Positions 22,658 through 64,000 of a stretch of DNA of 64,000 nucleotides are shown here, piece after piece. The number at the start of each line of letters is the position of its first letter. The stretch's first letter is position 1. Made by a program: the position numbers and the translations under genes. The notes beneath the pieces were generated by a model. The model was not told where the DNA came from and did no database searches. It worked only from the letters and a program-made list of their open reading frames with translations. This stretch comes from Lycocorax pyrrhopterus obiensis (taxonomy: Eukaryota; Chordata; Aves; Passeriformes; Paradisaeidae), in contig JACSVZ010000011.1 in NCBI GenBank assembly GCA_014706295.1, forward strand, positions 14,763,329 to 14,827,328, read 5' to 3'.

Positions 22658-22689
22658 GATGTTAAGAACCTGCTGTGCTCTTTACAACA

Positions 22690-24680
22690 TGCTGCAGGGA
22701 AATGGGTCTGAGCCCACCTGGGGCCTGCCTGCAGAGAGCTGGCAGGCACAGAGGACAAGAGGGACACACCTTGGCCACCAACCCCACTAGTGATGCCCAT
22801 GGAAGAGAGCCCAGGACTCCAGGGAGGGTACACATCGGGGCAAGCTGTGGGGTGCTTTGGCTTTGGGGTAGCCATAGGCAGGCTTCCCTCTATGTAAGGA
22901 GTGGATGGATCCTGGAAAGCTGCCAGCTGTAGCCCAATGAGGTTGATCCAAGGGATGTCCACTGGGGAAGAAAAGATCTGTGGCTGCACAGCTGTGGCAA
23001 TAAGCAGGGTGCTTGGGAGATCCAGCATCCCTGTCCACTGCCAGGACCCCTGTTTGTCTCCCCATCAAGGTCTGAGTGTCCCAGGCCATAGCCCTTTCCA
23101 AGTGCATGAAGTTCTTCCTGGAAAAGGATCCTGTCTTTACATCCTAGTCCTTGTCCCTGCTTGAGTGTGTCAATGTCTGCCTTGTGCTGGGTCACTCCAG
23201 ACTGGTCCCAGTCCCTGAAGAGGGTCCCAGAGCCAAAGCATGGAGACAGTGTGGCCGTGTAGTCCACACTCATGGTTGCCTGGGGTGGGCAGAGAAAGCC
23301 GGGACACGTGGGGAGGGAATGCAAACGGCCAAGTCTGAGCTGAGGCGTGGGCAGGCAGCCCAGGAGCCTTTCTTGGCTGGTTTGGTTCTGCTGGTCAGAG
23401 TGAGCCTCATCTGGGGGATGGGGTACACTGCACACACCCTTACCACTGAAATGCACCCTGGTCACTGAAATGCAGTACTGCTGTATACGTCCAGGGCATA
23501 ATGCAAACTTTATGCTGTACAGATGGCTGGGATAGGATGTCAGACAAATGATTTCCACATTCCCACTGAATGCAGTTCATGGAGTGCTGGATGCTGAATA
23601 CTGACAGGCTGCAACAGGAAGAAAACTAACAACTACATATCCCTACAGTACTACTGCTAGATTAAAACTCTGTACTTCAGATATTAGCCTAAATAATCTA
23701 TTTTCTTGGGACCTGGCCCATCTCACCACTCAGTTACCTTTTCTCAGACCAGAAGCAAGTACGTCACTGAAGTTTCCCTTCCCATATGTTTACCCAAGAA
23801 GGTATGGTCACAGCTTTTTTTAATACTGCCAGTAATACTTGCATGACAACAGGCTGTTGACGATGATGCATGAGTTTTTATTTCTAGCAGGACGAGATCA
23901 TTTAGTACGTGTAATCCCTCGGGGGAGCCTGAAAAGCAACGGGAGCAGTAAAAAAATTCAGGCTGCTTTTTCTGGCCAGATTCGTGGGGAGTGAGGGAGC
24001 CATGTAGGTCAGTGTCTCAAATAGTGCATGAAAATTCGACTTAAAGGGTCAGAGCCTGCGCTGCATCTGTGAGGCTGCACTGCCACCTGGTGCGGTCTGC
24101 AGCGCTCACAGCCTCTGCCCAGCGCCGCCTCTGCCTTGGTTTTCGCTTAAAACACCCGCCAAAGGACAGCAATGCTGTCACAAACGCTGGCTGTTGGGTT
24201 TGGTTATGCGAACAGATAGGAATGTGACAACACACGGGGACGGGAATCAGAAGCAGCTGAGCAATGGTGACAGCCATTCCCTCTCCATCTGTCACAGCTG
24301 CACAGGGGAGAGGGCTTCAGCTGCCAGGACACAGTTACTGCAGATCACTGCCAGCTCACCGAATGCTTCAGCCTTTGCAGCTGACGGTGTTGTGTCACCA
24401 GGTGAGCCAGGCTTGGCAAAGGTGACTGTGTTTGTGCCTCTGAGCAGGTGAAGCAACCTGGAACCTCCCACGTAAGTGTTAGCACAGCCAGGTACTTCTC
24501 TCCTGCCAGGCCTTCCTCAACAAGCATCCCTGACTAATGAGGAAGAGTCTCATCCCTGAAATGAGGTGATGACAGCTGAGGGCAAAAAAGCTCAGACAAC
24601 AGTTAATTTCTCACTGCTTCCCGGGGCCTCGCTGCATTCACGCCCGTCTCTGAAAACAGAGAGCTGGAAGCACTTAATGC
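22690..24680. other. NDRG4-WWOX intergenic region
   Basis: The first 870 bases are fairly GC-rich and carry long open frames on both strands, with no recognisable protein. From 23.56 kb the sequence is mixed and ordinary. A CTCF-like site lies at 24079-24093. No RNA gene was recognised. Confidence 0.7.
24079..24093 (-). promoter_or_regulatory. CTCF-like motif between NDRG4 and WWOX
   Basis: On the minus strand the sequence reads GCACCAGGTGGCAGT, matching 14 of the 15 positions of the common core CCASYAGRKGGCRSY (only the first base differs). It lies about 1.4 kb past the NDRG4 poly(A) signals and 1.2 kb before the WWOX start. Occupancy is inferred from the motif alone. Confidence 0.6.
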
Positions 24681-24685
24681 TCCCA

Positions 24686-64000
<39,315 letters not shown>

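Larger units (their letters stand above)
20476..22680 (+). other. NDRG4 3' untranslated region
   Basis: From the stop codon there is no further homologous coding sequence up to two AATAAA signals at 22636-22641 and 22652-22657, so a single 3' UTR of about 2.2 kb is likely. It contains GGGATGGGA-like repeats near 20740-20830, an AT-only patch at 22258-22300 and a TTGG repeat at 22421-22440. The end point is inferred. Confidence 0.75.

Overview
This is a vertebrate nuclear window, most likely avian. Two CR1 LINE fragments, short introns and a GC-rich, microsatellite-rich first third fit a bird; the species cannot be told from the sequence. Two protein-coding genes are recognised by exon-by-exon translation, both on the + strand: NDRG4, which appears complete, and the 5' part of WWOX (exons 1-5).

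Layout. Positions 1 to about 3300 are GC-rich upstream sequence with no recognised gene. NDRG4 runs from a CpG-rich first exon with its ATG at 3622 to a poly(A) region near 22680. It shows three alternative N-termini: MKVL at 3622, MAGL at 7466, and MPECWDG at 11906 behind its own TATA promoter. There are 14 further coding exons from 14032 to 20475, including one 39-nt exon (19650-19688) that can be skipped without breaking the frame. Every junction is GT-AG and in phase. The predicted proteins are 390/403, 370/383 and 339/352 aa. About 22.7-25.1 kb is intergenic: a CTCF-like site lies at 24079 and an antisense CR1 fragment at 24.69-25.10 kb. WWOX starts in a CpG island (ATG 25281) with a ZNF143-type promoter element. 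Its exons 2-5 lie at 27655, 28991, 29578 and 49274. Intron 5 runs off the right edge, and nothing resembling exon 6 was seen.

Composition changes sharply. NDRG4 and the WWOX promoter are GC-rich; from about 25.8 kb the WWOX introns are AT-rich, with only small GC rises at exon 5 and at 57.05-57.32 kb.

Functionally the genes are unrelated. NDRG4 encodes a cytosolic alpha/beta-hydrolase-fold protein of the NDR family that lacks the catalytic serine. WWOX encodes a WW-domain/short-chain dehydrogenase protein. The most interesting non-genic signals are a motif-dense block in WWOX intron 5 (56.88-57.35 kb) that looks like a developmental enhancer, a perfect 20-bp RFX-like palindrome in an NDRG4 intron, the CTCF-like site and CR1 insertion between the genes, a UG-rich intron just before the optional NDRG4 exon, and the NDRG4-WWOX adjacency, which differs from human gene order. 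No wholly new system was found.
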